This document shows, in pieces, positions 25,730 through 34,400 of a stretch of DNA of 64,000 nt; the stretch's first letter is position 1, and the number at the start of each line of letters is the position of its first letter. A program made the translations under genes and the position numbers. Source of the DNA: Allokutzneria sp. A3M-2-11 16 (GTDB taxonomy: Bacteria; Actinomycetota; Actinomycetes; Mycobacteriales; Pseudonocardiaceae); the NCBI RefSeq assembly GCF_024213555.1, contig NZ_JANAVO010000003.1, positions 372,001 through 436,000 of the forward strand. Direction: 5' to 3'. Below the pieces are notes generated by a model. The model saw only the letters and a list, made by a program, of their open reading frames with translations. It did no database searches and was not told where the DNA came from.

Positions 25730-27518
25730 CCGGCTCGTCGAGGTAACCGGCGGCCTGGAGGCGGAAAAGGTTGGCGTAGACGCCATCCGTCGCCATCAGG
25801 TCGCCGTGCGTGCCCTCTTCGAGCACCCGGCCGTGGTCGATGACGACGATGTGGTCGGCGGCCCGGACGGTGGAGAAGCGGTGCGCGATCAGCAGCGTGG
25901 TCGCGCGCCCGGCGATCTCGCTCATCCGCGCGAAGATCTCCGCCTCGGCCGCGGCGTCGATGGCCGCGGTCGGTTCGTCGAGCACCACGATCGGCGCGTC
26001 CCGCAGGAAAGCCCTGGACAGCGCGACCTTCTGCCACTGGCCGCCGGAGAGCTGGCTGCCCCCGGCGAACCACCGGCCGAGCTGGGTGTCCAGCCCCTGC
26101 GGTAGATCCTCCACGAAGGACAGTGCGTCGGCCCGGCCGGCGGCACCGCGGATCGCGGCGGTGTCGTCGAGCTCGCTGGCCCGCCCGAACCCGATGTTCT
26201 CCCGCGCGCTCGCCTCGTACTGCACGAAGTCCTGGAAGATCACGCCGATGTTGGCGCGCAGGTCCGCAAGGTCGTACTCGGTCAGCGGCACGCCGTCGAT
26301 GAGGATCTGCCCGCCGGTCGGCTCGTAGAACCGGGCCAGCAGCTTGACCAGGGTGGTCTTGCCCGCGCCGTTCTGGCCGACGAGCGCGACGCACTTCCCG
26401 GCGGGCAGCACGAGGTTGAGGCCGGAGAGCACCGGGGTTTCGGTGCCGGGGTAGGTAAAGGAGACGTCGCGGAACTCGATGCCCCGGCTGAGCACGGGCG
26501 GGAACGGGCGCGTGCCGCAGGCCGGACCGCCCTCCTCGATGTCCAGGAAGCCGAACAGGTTGCCCAGGAACAGGTTGTGCTCGTAGAGCATGGCCATGCC
26601 GCCGAAGAGCGCCTGCACGGTGGACTGCACGAGGGTGATCGCGGACAGGTAACCGGCGAACTGCCCGACCTGCCCGGAGGCCATCGTGACCTGGAGCGCG
26701 TAGAGCGTCGCGCCGACCGCCGCGCAGACGCTGAGCAGGCCCAGTGCCCCGGACACCACGGCCTGCTTGCGTTCCAGGTCGCGGTCGACCCGGTAGAAGC
26801 GGTCGATGAGGTCGCGGTAGCGGCCGAGGAACAGCGGCCCGAGCCCGAAGAGGTGGGTCTCCTTGAACGAGCGGTCGTTGGTCACCAGGAACTGGAGGTA
26901 GGTCGCCCGGCGGCGGTCGGCCGACCGCTCGTTCTCGATCTTCCAGCCGACCCGGCTGTAGAACACCCTGCTGGCCATGGAAGGCAGCGGTGCCAACAGG
27001 ATCGCGATCGCCACGCCGACGTTCCAGGACAGCAGCACCACGCTGACCGCGATCAGCGACACCGCGCTGGAGACGGTGGTGATCAGGTGCGCGAAGATCT
27101 GGTAAGGCCGGTAGGCGGCCTCGCGGCTGGCCCGCTGGAGGCGGTCGTAGGTGGTGGAGTCCTCGAAGTGCTCCAGCCGCAACCGCGTCGCCTTGGCCAT
27201 GATCCGCTCGTTGACCGTGTTGGACATCCGCAGCTGGAGCAGGGTTTCCAGGTAGTTCCGGCCGATCGCCAGCACGTGCGTGAGCACCATCAGCCCGCAC
27301 AGCGCCACCCCGGCGGTGAACGCGCTGTCCACCGCGGCCGGCGCGCCCCGGCTGGCCACGGCGTCCGCGACGCCCTGCACGGCCAGCGTTGTCAGCTGCA
27401 CCGTGGCCGCGGGCAGCAGCGATGCCAGCGCCGCCACCGTGATCACGCCGCCGACGTGCCAGGGGCTGACCTCCCAGAGCAGCCTCAGCGCGCGGGCCCA
27501 GTTGCCCCGGTCCTTCAT
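25719..27518 (-). CDS. ABC exporter of the lanthipeptide locus (LanT-like, no peptidase domain)
   Basis: A 599-residue fused exporter. An N-terminal six-helix membrane domain (residues about 20-320) is followed by an ATPase domain with Walker [10 protein letters not shown] (about 383), signature [15 protein letters not shown] (about 488), Walker [10 protein letters not shown] (about 511) and the H-loop IAHRFS. There is no N-terminal C39 peptidase domain, so it exports without cutting the leader. Its ATG overlaps the LanB stop by 4 bp (ATGA), which ties it to the lanthipeptide operon. Likely role: export of the modified peptides or self-protection. Confidence 0.88.
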   Translation of the reverse strand: MKDRGNWARALRLLWEVSPWHVGGVITVAALASLLPAATVQLTTLAVQGVADAVASRGAPAAVDSAFTAGVALCGLMVLTHVLAIGRNYLETLLQLRMSNTVNERIMAKATRLRLEHFEDSTTYDRLQRASREAAYRPYQIFAHLITTVSSAVSLIAVSVVLLSWNVGVAIAILLAPLPSMASRVFYSRVGWKIENERSADRRRATYLQFLVTNDRSFKETHLFGLGPLFLGRYRDLIDRFYRVDRDLERKQAVVSGALGLLSVCAAVGATLYALQVTMASGQVGQFAGYLSAITLVQSTVQALFGGMAMLYEHNLFLGNLFGFLDIEEGGPACGTRPFPPVLSRGIEFRDVSFTYPGTETPVLSGLNLVLPAGKCVALVGQNGAGKTTLVKLLARFYEPTGGQILIDGVPLTEYDLADLRANIGVIFQDFVQYEASARENIGFGRASELDDTAAIRGAAGRADALSFVEDLPQGLDTQLGRWFAGGSQLSGGQWQKVALSRAFLRDAPIVVLDEPTAAIDAAAEAEIFARMSEIAGRATTLLIAHRFSTVRAADHIVVIDHGRVLEEGTHGDLMATDGVYANLFRLQAAGYLDEPVTS

Positions 27519-30500
27519 GCGGGCCGTCCCTTGATCAGGCGCAGGGCGAGCGACCACAGCTGGTAGCACTCGTTCTCCCGCTCGTTGTCGATGCCCAGCA
27601 ACCGGTTGGCCTGCATGTGCGCCAGGCTGCCGAGGACGCGGCCCTCCGTGCCCACCAGGCGACCGGCGGCGGCCAGCTCGCGGACGCGCTCCCCGGCCGC
27701 GCGCAGGCTTTCCCGTTGCCCGGCGAGGATGGTGGTCAGCGCGTCCAGGTGCTGCCGCGCCACTGGATCGGGGTGCGCGTCCCAGGGCTCCAGCAGGTCG
27801 CACAACAGCGTCCGGACTTCCTTGAACCGCGTGCGCATCGCATCCGGCACGGTGTCCACAGTAGACGGAGCGGCACCCCAGTCCCGGTACAGGGAGTGCT
27901 GGGCCATCGTGCACACCACGTCCGGCGAGAGGTCCGGGTTGGCGCGCAGGTACCGCACCAGGCCCGCGCAGACGGCGCTGTTGGCCTCGAAGGTGGCCTC
28001 CACCGCGTCGTACGCCTCCGGTCCGCCGTAGCGCTCCAGCTCGACGTCGTAGCTCGACAGCGCGATGTCGTTGGCCAGCCCGGCTTCCACGACCTGCTTC
28101 CCCCAGGCCAGCACGCGCGCCAGCACGCCGGGGACGGCGCCCGGATCGGGCACGTGGAGCCGGAACCGCAGGTGCGGGTAGGGATCGGCGTAGCGGATGA
28201 AGAACCACCGGTCCACCACGCCTTCCGCGCGCAGTGCCGCGGCCAGCTCGGGCATCGGTCCGCCGACGATGTCGTCGTGCTGGGTCAGCGCCGAGTACAG
28301 CTTCAGGTAGATCCACTCATCCCCGGCCAGTCGTCGCCGGGACGCCGCACCGTGCGCGGGCGGATCGAGCGCGACCGGCTTGCGCCGCACCGACTCCTCG
28401 GTCCTGGCCAGCATTGGCACCACGATCTCGGAGAAGTACCCGCGACCGTCCACATCGGACAACCACGCCTGGGAGAAGTCCGGGAGCAGCTCGTGCAGCA
28501 CGACCGGCCGCTTCTGGTCCGCTCGCCTGGCCCGCGCCAGCTCGGCGTGCAGCTCCGCCACGCAGAGCGGGTGCTCCAGGTCGAGGGCGAGCCGGTTGTC
28601 GAACACGGCGAGGAAAACGTGCCGCGGCACCCGCCACTCCGCGCGCCAGCGGCTCAGCGACTCTGCGAACTCGGCGCCGTCCTCGGGGAACTGGTGGGTG
28701 AACAGGTGCCAGCGCGCGGGGGAGAGCACGATCCGCCCGCGCCGCACGCGGGGCAGATGGGGGAAAGCGGTGGCCGCGCCCCAGTCGAAGTCGGCGAGCG
28801 GGGCGAACCCGTCCTCCGACAGCTCCAGCAGGAAACGGCAGACGTTCGGCGCGGTCGACGGGTTGAGCATGTGCCCCTGGGTGACGCGGAGTTCCTTGTC
28901 CAGCCGCCGCGAGCGCAGGTAGAAGCGGTCCACCGTCGCGCCGACCACGATGTCGGACAAGAGGATCTGATTCTCCTCCGGCACGGAGGGCGCGGTGTTC
29001 ACGCAGATCTCGTAGCTGCGCACCTGCGGGTGCACCGCCACGTTCCCGTTGCGGCCCCGTGGTGAGGCGTAGCTGAGGTCGGCGAAAACGAGATCGGGGC
29101 AGAGCGCTTCCTCCGCGCGGGCGAACTCGCGCAGCTCGGCCAGCGCGGACCCGTCGACCAGGTCGAAGAACCTGCCGAACGTGCGACCGCCGTCCGTCAT
29201 CGTGCCGGGGGCCACGACGAACCGGTAGTCACCGGAGTCCACCGCCTCGCGGGAGGACGCCGCGACCTGCGCGTACAGGTCCAGCGAGGGGCGGCACCGG
29301 GCCTGTTCCCCGGTCGGCCGCCACGTCGTGAGCCGCTCCAGCAGCTCATCGGTCAGCTCGATCTCGTCCTGACCGCTCCGCAACGCCTCGGCCAGTACCG
29401 GCATCAGGATCAGATCGCGAGAGTTGTCGCGCTCGTTCGCCATGCGCGGCAACGGGGTCGTGCGCGTCGGCATGGTGTAGGTCGCCGGGGCGTCCAGGCC
29501 GCGCTCCGGGCTGAGCAGGTCCAGCACCGGGACCTCCGCGCCGATCCCGTACCGCTCAAGGAAAGCGGTGTGGTACTCGACGAGGTGCGGTCGGCGCTTG
29601 GCCGAGGAACCCACTCGTAGCAACAGTTCCGCGGCCTCGGCCGCATCCGCGGCGACCCGGGACGACAGGTCCGCGTCGGTGATGGCCAGCGCGGTGTCGA
29701 GCTGGAAGGTGTCCTTGGTGTGCTCCGGCGCCATTGCCCGCTGCTGCCGGACCAGTTCGTCCACAGTGGACACGTCCGCGCGGCCCGCGCACTCGTCGAC
29801 GGCGGTGGCCAGCGCACGCGTCCGCTCCAGGCCGTCCCGCACCTCGCCCTGGTCGAGGCGCTTGAGGAGGTCCTGCTCCGGCAGGGCCACCGTCATCGCC
29901 GGGCGGAGGTCGCTGGTCAGCACGTGCAGGTCCCAGAGTTGCTTGACGAGGCCGCGGGCCTTCGCCCCGGTGGCGCCGGGAACCTCCTCGACGATGCGCC
30001 GCGCGATGTCGCCGACCGTGGTGCCCGGCCTGCCCGCCATGCGCACCGCGATCGCGGCGGGCGCGGTCAGCCGGAAGCCGATGTTGCGGTTGTCGGCCTG
30101 CCCGTGCACGTCGGCGTAGGGCAGCACGGCTCGGTCGCCGACCTGGTAGAGCATCGGGTGCACCGCGACGCGGGTTTCGTCGGGGAACGCCTCGTCCTCG
30201 TCGAGGCCCTTGATCACGGTCAGCAGCCAGCCGAGGTCCGCGCGCGTGCGGGTGCGCCCGACCGGATCGGCGGCCAGCGCGAGCGTGGTCCGCTCGGCGA
30301 ACCGGCCGACCCCGATGCCGGAGAACAGCCCGTACGGCGTCGGCCGGGTGGACATCCTGGCCAGGTAGCGGAGCAGGGAGGAGTACGCGCGCGCGGACTT
30401 CTTGGAGGAACCGCCGAGGTGGGCCAGACCCGCGGTCAGGCTCGGGCTCGCGACGTGCAAAGCCTGTCGCACCAACGGTTCTTCGGCCAGTTCGCGCAGT

Positions 30501-30613
30501 CGCCGTCGCGCGTCGTCGGCCGAGCCACCGGTGATCGACAGGAACTCGTCCGCGGGCAGGGTGGGCGTGCGCACCATGAAGAACCCCGCCGCGCGGTAGA
30601 CCGACTCGGTCAT
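27515..30613 (-). CDS. lanB: Class I lanthipeptide dehydratase LanB, full length
   Basis: A 1032-residue enzyme of the length usual for full LanB proteins. The N-terminal lantibiotic-dehydratase region (FFMVRTPTLPADEF, then YGLFSGIGVGRF) corresponds to the glutamylation domain that uses glutamyl-tRNA to activate Ser/Thr. From about residue 765 the SpaB-type elimination domain follows (EWIYLKLYSALTQHDDIVGG, RWFFIRYADPYPHLRFRLHV). The fused elimination domain differs from split-LanB systems. It modifies the FxLD-type precursors encoded upstream. A GGAG site precedes the ATG at 30613, and LanC ends 19 bp upstream. Confidence 0.93.
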   Translation of the reverse strand: MTESVYRAAGFFMVRTPTLPADEFLSITGGSADDARRRLRELAEEPLVRQALHVASPSLTAGLAHLGGSSKKSARAYSSLLRYLARMSTRPTPYGLFSGIGVGRFAERTTLALAADPVGRTRTRADLGWLLTVIKGLDEDEAFPDETRVAVHPMLYQVGDRAVLPYADVHGQADNRNIGFRLTAPAAIAVRMAGRPGTTVGDIARRIVEEVPGATGAKARGLVKQLWDLHVLTSDLRPAMTVALPEQDLLKRLDQGEVRDGLERTRALATAVDECAGRADVSTVDELVRQQRAMAPEHTKDTFQLDTALAITDADLSSRVAADAAEAAELLLRVGSSAKRRPHLVEYHTAFLERYGIGAEVPVLDLLSPERGLDAPATYTMPTRTTPLPRMANERDNSRDLILMPVLAEALRSGQDEIELTDELLERLTTWRPTGEQARCRPSLDLYAQVAASSREAVDSGDYRFVVAPGTMTDGGRTFGRFFDLVDGSALAELREFARAEEALCPDLVFADLSYASPRGRNGNVAVHPQVRSYEICVNTAPSVPEENQILLSDIVVGATVDRFYLRSRRLDKELRVTQGHMLNPSTAPNVCRFLLELSEDGFAPLADFDWGAATAFPHLPRVRRGRIVLSPARWHLFTHQFPEDGAEFAESLSRWRAEWRVPRHVFLAVFDNRLALDLEHPLCVAELHAELARARRADQKRPVVLHELLPDFSQAWLSDVDGRGYFSEIVVPMLARTEESVRRKPVALDPPAHGAASRRRLAGDEWIYLKLYSALTQHDDIVGGPMPELAAALRAEGVVDRWFFIRYADPYPHLRFRLHVPDPGAVPGVLARVLAWGKQVVEAGLANDIALSSYDVELERYGGPEAYDAVEATFEANSAVCAGLVRYLRANPDLSPDVVCTMAQHSLYRDWGAAPSTVDTVPDAMRTRFKEVRTLLCDLLEPWDAHPDPVARQHLDALTTILAGQRESLRAAGERVRELAAAGRLVGTEGRVLGSLAHMQANRLLGIDNERENECYQLWSLALRLIKGRPA

Positions 30614-30632
30614 GACCTTCTCCTTCGAACCG

Positions 30633-31877
30633 CTATGCCAGCAGCAGTGCGCGAGTCCACCGCTTGTCGATGTCCCCGGTCGCGGTGAGCAGCGCGAGCG
30701 CCACTCCCGCCGAGCCGGTGAGCAATGAGGGATCGTCCATGCCGTCGCCGCGCACGATCAGCGGCGCGTCCTCGTCGCAGTGCGAGAGCACGTGCTCGGC
30801 CAGTTCCCCGACGCTGTCCCGGGCCACCGCGCTGTGCTCGGAGAAGACGGCGCAGATGGGGATGAGCCCGGCGGCGCCGTGGCACAGCGGGACCTCGGGC
30901 AGGCCGTCGAAGCTCCGCAGCGCGGACTCGAACCCGTCCACCGCGACAGCGCGAACAGTGTTGTCCCGCAAGGAAACGGAGGCGTTCAGCAGCGCGGACG
31001 CCACACCGGGGGCGCCGTAGCACCACGCGAGCCTGCCCGGTTCGAGATGATCACGGTCCTCGGTGCCGGACTCGGTCAGCGGCACACCGGCGGGCCACTT
31101 GCACGGCAGGTCGACGAGGTAGTCGGCGGTGCGCCGAATCGCCTCCACGATTCCGCCCCGGTGATATCCGGCTTGGTGGGCGAGGGAAAGCGCGCTCAGC
31201 GGGCCGGGAATGCCATGTGCCAGGCCGGTGTTCACATAACCGTGGGGATATCTGTCCGAATAGGACTCAAGCGGGAACAGGCGTGGCGGGATGAACCAGC
31301 GCTCCGGCTCGCACAGCCACACCAGATCATCGATCAGCACGTCGATCGCTTGCCGCACAAGGGGCTGCGGATCGGTGACGGTGATGAGGTAACCGAGCGT
31401 CCCCGCGGCTCCGGAGATCGCGTCGTAGTCGCTGTCGCGCACGCCGTCGTCCGAGCGCCAGCTCGGTGAGTCGACCACCTGCTCGGCCAGCTGGACGTCG
31501 AGCTTGTCGAGCGTGCCGCCGTAGCGGGGCTCCTCGCGCAGGGAGTCCGCGAAGGCGAAGGCCAGCCCGGCGGTGCCCGCGGAGAGGCCGGGATGGCTCA
31601 GCGGTGCGGAGAAGCTGGCCTGTGCCGCGGCGACGAGGTGCTGGTGGGCCAGTCCGCGCCAGTGCGCGGCCTCGGCCGGGAACGCGCGGTGGGCGGCCTG
31701 GAAGGCCACGGCGCTGCCCGCGGGTCCGGTGAACAGTCCCGGTCCGCCCCAGCCGAAGGGGTGGGTCGCGCGCTGCCGGGAGGCCGCGACCGCGTCGGCG
31801 ACCGCCACGGGGTCGGCCAGCCGGGTCAGCATCAGCCTCGCGGTGTCCCGCGCACGCTCAGCCAGGGCCGGGTGCAC
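30633..31877 (-). CDS. lanC: Lanthionine synthetase C-like cyclase LanC
   Basis: About 414 residues forming the alpha/alpha toroid of LanC cyclases. Zinc ligands are visible: Cys in LAWCYGAPGVASA (about residue 285) and Cys-His in PLCHGAAGL (about 331-332). Other family motifs are HPGLSAGTAGLAFAF, GLAHGIPGPLSALSLA and DPSLLTGSAGVALALL. It adds cysteine thiols to dehydro residues to close thioether rings. The GTG at 31877 is chosen because AAGGAG (complement of 31886-31891) is 8 nt upstream; ATG 31883 is an alternative but only 2 nt from that site. Confidence 0.92.
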   Translation of the reverse strand: MHPALAERARDTARLMLTRLADPVAVADAVAASRQRATHPFGWGGPGLFTGPAGSAVAFQAAHRAFPAEAAHWRGLAHQHLVAAAQASFSAPLSHPGLSAGTAGLAFAFADSLREEPRYGGTLDKLDVQLAEQVVDSPSWRSDDGVRDSDYDAISGAAGTLGYLITVTDPQPLVRQAIDVLIDDLVWLCEPERWFIPPRLFPLESYSDRYPHGYVNTGLAHGIPGPLSALSLAHQAGYHRGGIVEAIRRTADYLVDLPCKWPAGVPLTESGTEDRDHLEPGRLAWCYGAPGVASALLNASVSLRDNTVRAVAVDGFESALRSFDGLPEVPLCHGAAGLIPICAVFSEHSAVARDSVGELAEHVLSHCDEDAPLIVRGDGMDDPSLLTGSAGVALALLTATGDIDKRWTRALLLA

Positions 31878-31923
31878 CCGCATCACTCCTTGCCCGATCG
31901 TTTGTGCGTCCCAGTGCGCAGGG

Positions 31924-31961
31924 CCGGGTGTCGCGGCGATCGGCGCGGCCGCGACACCCGG
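31924..31961 (-). terminator. Intra-operon hairpin between lanthipeptide precursor and lanC
   Basis: A 14-bp perfect inverted repeat (31924-31937 CCGGGTGTCGCGGC and 31948-31961 GCCGCGACACCCGG) with a 10-nt loop, starting 14 bp beyond the stop of precursor 1 and ending about 45 bp before lanC. No T-run follows. Hairpins at this place in lantibiotic operons act as partial terminators or mRNA stabilisers that keep precursor levels above enzyme levels; that role is inferred here. Confidence 0.6.
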
Positions 31962-31975
31962 GGCTCAGTACGTGG

Positions 31976-32113
31976 TCAGCAGAGGTAGATGGTGCACCGC
32001 AGGGAACACATGACCTGGGTGAAGGTCATGGCCTCGGCGTCGTGCTGCTCGCCGGGCGCGGTCACCCGGACGTCGAGGTCGAACTGGTCCAGCGCTGCCT
32101 GATCCGGATTCAT
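31976..32113 (-). CDS. FxLD-type lanthipeptide precursor 1
   Basis: A 45-residue peptide too short for usual ORF calls. The ATG at 32113 is preceded by GGAGAGG at good spacing. The leader contains DQFDLDVRV (FDLDV at residues 11-15), the recognition motif of FxLD-family class I precursors and related to the FNLD box. The C-terminal core region, from about residue 29, has Thr30, Thr32, Ser37 and Thr41 and three cysteines (Cys36, Cys40, Cys45; ending SLRCTIYLC), enough for three thioether rings. It is the closest precursor to lanC. The leader cleavage site is not evident, and no protease gene is in the locus. Confidence 0.85.
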   Translation of the reverse strand: MNPDQAALDQFDLDVRVTAPGEQHDAEAMTFTQVMCSLRCTIYLC

Positions 32114-32223
32114 GGGCACCTCTCCTTGTCGGACAACAACAAGGAGGGACGTTCCGGCCCGGGCACCGTCGCGGGCAATACACGATCGGAGCCCCGAATT
32201 TTAGGCTTCCGGCAGACCGGACA

Positions 32224-32253
32224 GCGGGACCCGGACTCCGGCCCGGGTCCCGC
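32224..32253 (-). terminator. Hairpin after lanthipeptide precursor 2
   Basis: An 11-bp perfect inverted repeat, GCGGGACCCGG (32224-32234) and CCGGGTCCCGC (32243-32253), with an 8-nt loop, located 7 bp past the stop of precursor 2 and before precursor 1. It may terminate or stabilise the precursor mRNA. No T-run is present, so function is inferred from position and symmetry. Confidence 0.5.
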
Positions 32254-32260
32254 CGCGTGA

Positions 32261-32419
32261 TCAGTTACCCGGCGCGGAGGTGGTGATGCCGCACTGCCCA
32301 CCGCCGCAGGTGAAGCACGACCGGAGGGTGGTGGTGCCACCGGTGGCGAAGCCGTCCGCCTGCTCGCGCGGCGTGGACACGCGCACGTCGAGGTCGAACT
32401 GGTCCAGGTCCGGGTTCAT
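32261..32419 (-). CDS. FxLD-type lanthipeptide precursor 2
   Basis: A 52-residue peptide starting at ATG 32419 behind a GAAAGG ribosome-binding site. The leader holds DQFDLDVRV (FDLDV at residues 8-12). The core is Gly/Thr-rich: GFATGGTTT at 23-31, then SCFTCGGGQCGITTS from residue 34 to 48. Cysteines are Cys35, Cys38 and Cys43; candidate dehydration sites include Thr26, Thr29-31, Ser34, Thr37, Thr46, Thr47 and Ser48. The leader is nearly identical to that of precursors 1 and 3, while the core is unrelated, as expected when one set of enzymes serves several peptides. Confidence 0.87.
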   Translation of the reverse strand: MNPDLDQFDLDVRVSTPREQADGFATGGTTTLRSCFTCGGGQCGITTSAPGN

Positions 32420-32466
32420 CGTGGTGCCTTTCGAAGTCTGCGATCAGGACCGGGCCGGAAGCGTGA

Positions 32467-32574
32467 TCAGCAGGGCCAGGTGGGGCACTGGAAGATCGCG
32501 GTCTTCGCGAGGGTCTCCGAGTCGCCGAACTCGCGCGGGGTGGTGACGTTGACGTCGAGGTCGAACTGGTCCAT
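32467..32574 (-). CDS. FxLD-type lanthipeptide precursor 3
   Basis: A 35-residue peptide, the shortest of the three and first in the predicted transcript. The ATG at 32574 has AAAGG 8 nt upstream; an in-frame ATG five codons earlier (32589) lacks a ribosome-binding site. The leader motif DQFDLDVNV starts at residue 2, so the leader is truncated relative to the others. The core carries Ser19, Thr21, Thr25 and Thr32 with Cys30 and Cys35 (ending FQCPTWPC), allowing at most two rings. It shares the TPRE motif after the FDLDV box with precursor 2. Confidence 0.8.
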   Translation of the reverse strand: MDQFDLDVNVTTPREFGDSETLAKTAIFQCPTWPC

Positions 32575-32670
32575 GGCCGTGCCTTTCATCGAGTGGAAAC
32601 TTCTCCACCACTGTGCCTGTTACCTCGTCGTGACTTGGCCCGGTCATCGAAGACGCTGAAGGCCGGACGA

Positions 32671-33645
32671 TCACCACTGTCCATTGTGGCTCGTCAGGGC
32701 CTGTGGGCGAACTTTTTTCGCGGACGAGTCCACAGTGGACGAATCGGCGGCCCCCGAATGGTGAAAATCGTTCTGGTGCAGCAGGTCGGTGAACGCGCTC
32801 AGCGCCGGGTTGGTGTTGCCCCGCGCCCAGCACAGCGCGAGCGTCCGCGGGAGGAGGCCGACGACCGGGCGGCTGACCAGGTCTGGGCGCTCGTAGTGCC
32901 GGGAGACGTGCTCGGCGACGAAGGCCACGCAGCCGCTCTGCGCGACCTGGGCCAGCAGCGTCTCCGGGTTGTCCACGCGGGGGCCGGGCACCGGGCTGCG
33001 GCCGTCCGGGCGCGGGTCGACGCGCCAGAAGTCCTGCCAGACCTGCGGAACCTCCGCGCGGTAGGTCGGCACCGGCACCTCGGCGAGATCGTCGAAGGTC
33101 AGGATGTCCTTGTGCGCCAACGGATGATCGACCGCGAGCATGGCCACGCGGTCCTCGACGGTCACCGGGACCACGTGCAGCCCCTCGGGCGGCGTCGGCA
33201 TGCACAGCAGCCCGATGTCGGCGCGGCCGTCCAGTACGAACGCGGGCTGGTCGTGGTAGTCGAAGCGCTGGAACTCCAGGGCGATCTTCGGCTCGGCGAG
33301 GCGGAACCGGCGCAGCAGCTCGGCGAACTCGGGGTAACCGGCGTCGTTGCACAGGAACCCGACGCGGATGCGGCCGCGCAACCCGTCGCGGTACTCCCGG
33401 GCCGCGCGGTCCACCTCCTCGGCCGCGGTGAGCACGGCGCGCGCCTTCACCAGCACCTCCCGCCCGGCCTCGGTCAGCTCGACCCGGCGCGAGTCCCTGG
33501 TCAGCAGTGCCACCCCGAGGCCGCGCTCCAGCCCCTTGACCGCGTGGCTCAGCGCGGGCTGGGACATCCGCAGCCGCTGGGCCGCCCTACCGAAGTGGAG
33601 TTCCTCGGCGACCACGACGAAGTACCGCAGCGTGCGCAGCTCCAT
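32671..33645 (-). CDS. LysR-family transcriptional regulator
   Basis: A 324-residue LysR-type regulator. The helix-turn-helix starts right at the N-terminus (MELRTLRYFVVVAEELHFGR, then LRMSQPALSHAVKGLE); the effector domain follows from about residue 90. The ATG at 33645 is the canonical family start, and GAGGT abuts it; an upstream ATG at 33663 is an alternative. It is divergent from the aldehyde oxidoreductase operon, its likeliest target, and lies upstream of the lanthipeptide operon on the same strand. The C-terminal 30 residues are a non-conserved polar tail containing one iterated palindrome. Confidence 0.88.
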   Translation of the reverse strand: MELRTLRYFVVVAEELHFGRAAQRLRMSQPALSHAVKGLERGLGVALLTRDSRRVELTEAGREVLVKARAVLTAAEEVDRAAREYRDGLRGRIRVGFLCNDAGYPEFAELLRRFRLAEPKIALEFQRFDYHDQPAFVLDGRADIGLLCMPTPPEGLHVVPVTVEDRVAMLAVDHPLAHKDILTFDDLAEVPVPTYRAEVPQVWQDFWRVDPRPDGRSPVPGPRVDNPETLLAQVAQSGCVAFVAEHVSRHYERPDLVSRPVVGLLPRTLALCWARGNTNPALSAFTDLLHQNDFHHSGAADSSTVDSSAKKVRPQALTSHNGQW

Positions 33646-33770
33646 ACCTCGGATGATAGCCATTCCGTATCGCTCGATTCGTTTCCTGTCTTGGACAACT
33701 TCAATTGCCGCCCATGAGACTGAACGCGTTCCCGGGCTTTTGGTCAGCATTGTGAAATGGGTGTGAAGAA

Positions 33771-34400
33771 ATGCGAGAAAAGGCTTCCACGTTTGCCGGA
33801 GAACCGGAACCGTCGGGACCCAACCGCCGCACCGTCCTCGTCGGCGCGGTCGGTGCGGGCGTCGCCGGGACCGCGCTCGCCGGGGTCGGTGTCGGGCTCG
33901 CCGCGCCCACCACGGCGCCGCCCGCCCCGCAGGAGACGCTGCCGGTGACGCTGACCGTCAACGGTGTCCGCAGGTCGGCGCCGGTCGATCCCCGGGCGAG
34001 CCTGCTGGACACGCTGCGTGACCAGTGGGGCCTGACCGGTCCCAAGAAGGGGTGCGACCAGGGCGCGTGCGGCGCGTGCACGATGCTGCTCGACGGCACC
34101 AGGGTGCTGTCGTGCATCAGCCTCGCGGTCCTGCACGACGGTCAGGAGATCACCACTGTGGAAGGTTTGGTGGCAAAGGGGGAAATGCATCCCGTGCAGC
34201 GCGCGTTCGCCGAACGCGACGGTTTCCAGTGCGGGTTCTGCACCTCCGGTCAGGTCACTTCGGCGGTGGGTCTGCTGAAGGAGAACCCCCGGCCGTCGCG
34301 AGCCGAGATCTCCGAGCTGATGAGCGGGAACCTGTGCCGCTGCGCGGCCTACTCCAACATCGTCGACGCGGTCGCCGACGCGGCGAGGGGTGAGCGCTGA
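33771..34400 (+). CDS. paoA: Aldehyde oxidoreductase iron-sulfur subunit (PaoA-like)
   Basis: A 209-residue subunit with two [2Fe-2S] clusters. The plant-ferredoxin-type cluster has CDQGACGACTM plus a later Cys (VLSCIS); the second is in the helical domain (QCGFCTSGQ and LCRCAAY). An N-terminal extension with NRRTVLVGAVGAGVAGTAL is a Tat-type signal, as in E. coli PaoA, suggesting a periplasmic/extracytoplasmic complex exported folded with cofactors. It is the first gene of a four-gene operon with overlapping stops and starts. Confidence 0.92.
   Translation: MREKASTFAGEPEPSGPNRRTVLVGAVGAGVAGTALAGVGVGLAAPTTAPPAPQETLPVTLTVNGVRRSAPVDPRASLLDTLRDQWGLTGPKKGCDQGACGACTMLLDGTRVLSCISLAVLHDGQEITTVEGLVAKGEMHPVQRAFAERDGFQCGFCTSGQVTSAVGLLKENPRPSRAEISELMSGNLCRCAAYSNIVDAVADAARGER

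Noticed and set aside
25477-28316. Alternative long frames over hemH, the ABC exporter and lanB
   Set aside because: Shadow frames; the exporter starts at ATG 27518, fixed by its 4-bp overlap with the lanB stop.
31965-32183. Cys-rich 72-residue minus-strand ORF at the precursor region
   Set aside because: It is out of frame with the FxLD precursor, lacks a ribosome-binding site and crosses the hairpins; the 45-codon ORF with GGAGAGG is the real gene.
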